The notes beneath the pieces were generated by a model that had not been told where the DNA came from, did not search any database, and worked only from the letters and a program-made list of their open reading frames with translations. A program made the position numbers and the translations under genes. Positions 21,082 through 21,159 of a stretch of DNA of 21,159 nucleotides are shown here, one piece after another. The number at the start of each line of letters is the position of its first letter. Position 1 is the stretch's first letter. The stretch is taken from assembly GCA_002346425.1 (NCBI GenBank), contig DDZS01000062.1, forward strand, positions 1 to 21,159, given 5' to 3'. Source of the stretch: Alphaproteobacteria bacterium UBA3002. GTDB lineage: Bacteria > Pseudomonadota > Alphaproteobacteria > Rickettsiales > UBA3002.

Positions 21082-21159
21082 TGTCTTTCGCTTCGCTCCA
21101 GACTTGGCCGCCGTGTTTTCTACTGAAAACACTTTGGCTGCGCCTCTCGGCGGCTCATG
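21082..21159 (+). repeat. R1 dispersed hairpin repeat, cut by the window end
   Basis: It begins with TGTCTTTCGCTTCGCTCCAG. Hairpin arms are GTGTTTTC/GAAAACAC with loop TACT (21113-21132) and CGCC/GGCG with loop TCTC (21141-21152), then GGCTC. The terminal hairpin is expected just past the window edge. Confidence 0.8.

Overview
The window looks like chromosomal DNA of an alphaproteobacterium. It carries the head and head-tail genes of a Rhodobacter-type gene transfer agent (GTA) or a domesticated HK97-like prophage, in the conserved GTA order: terminase ATPase, portal, prohead protease, major capsid, head-tail connector, head-tail adaptor, DUF3168-type tail terminator, major tail protein. I cannot name the genus. 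No tRNA, rRNA, integrase, transposase or CRISPR array was seen.

The phage genes are not a compact operon. They are spread over 20.5 kb and separated by unrelated genes and dispersed repeats. Layout: terminase N-terminal half (67-1017); repeats; an entericidin-like lipoprotein (1487-1633); a glycine-zipper membrane protein (1927-2562); portal (2678-3871); two reverse-strand pentapeptide-repeat paralogues (3863-7283); protease (7390-7959); four reverse-strand unknown genes, three of them paralogues (7946-11420); a repeat-rich gap; a reverse-strand RTX-type secreted protein (11895-12935); repeats; capsid (13496-14689); repeats; a reverse-strand unknown gene with a structured leader (14935-15459); a Cys-patterned membrane protein (15591-15983); the terminase nuclease half (16020-16514); repeats; two unknown forward genes (16739-17107, 17591-18316); repeats; then a tight block of connector, adaptor, terminator, a 50-residue gene and tail protein (18760-20573); a reverse-strand membrane-anchored unknown (20564-21016); and another repeat.

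The main points of interest are these. (1) The large terminase is split at the ATPase/nuclease boundary and the halves lie 15 kb apart, each with its motifs intact. (2) A dispersed repeat family, here called R1, is built of successive hairpins whose arms change in a compensating way while their loops stay TRCT-like. Several copies end in T runs like intrinsic terminators, and the copies bracket the phage gene blocks. (3) Four near-consensus PhoB boxes lie upstream of genes. (4) Three phage genes overlap a convergent reverse-strand gene by 9-14 bases at their stop codons. (5) Two families of unknown paralogues occupy the reverse-strand islands.

A reasonable reading is that recombination at R1/R2 repeats scattered an ancestral GTA cluster while selection kept the individual structural genes intact. 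Whether particles are made cannot be decided from this window. Small terminase, tape measure and distal tail genes are not in it.
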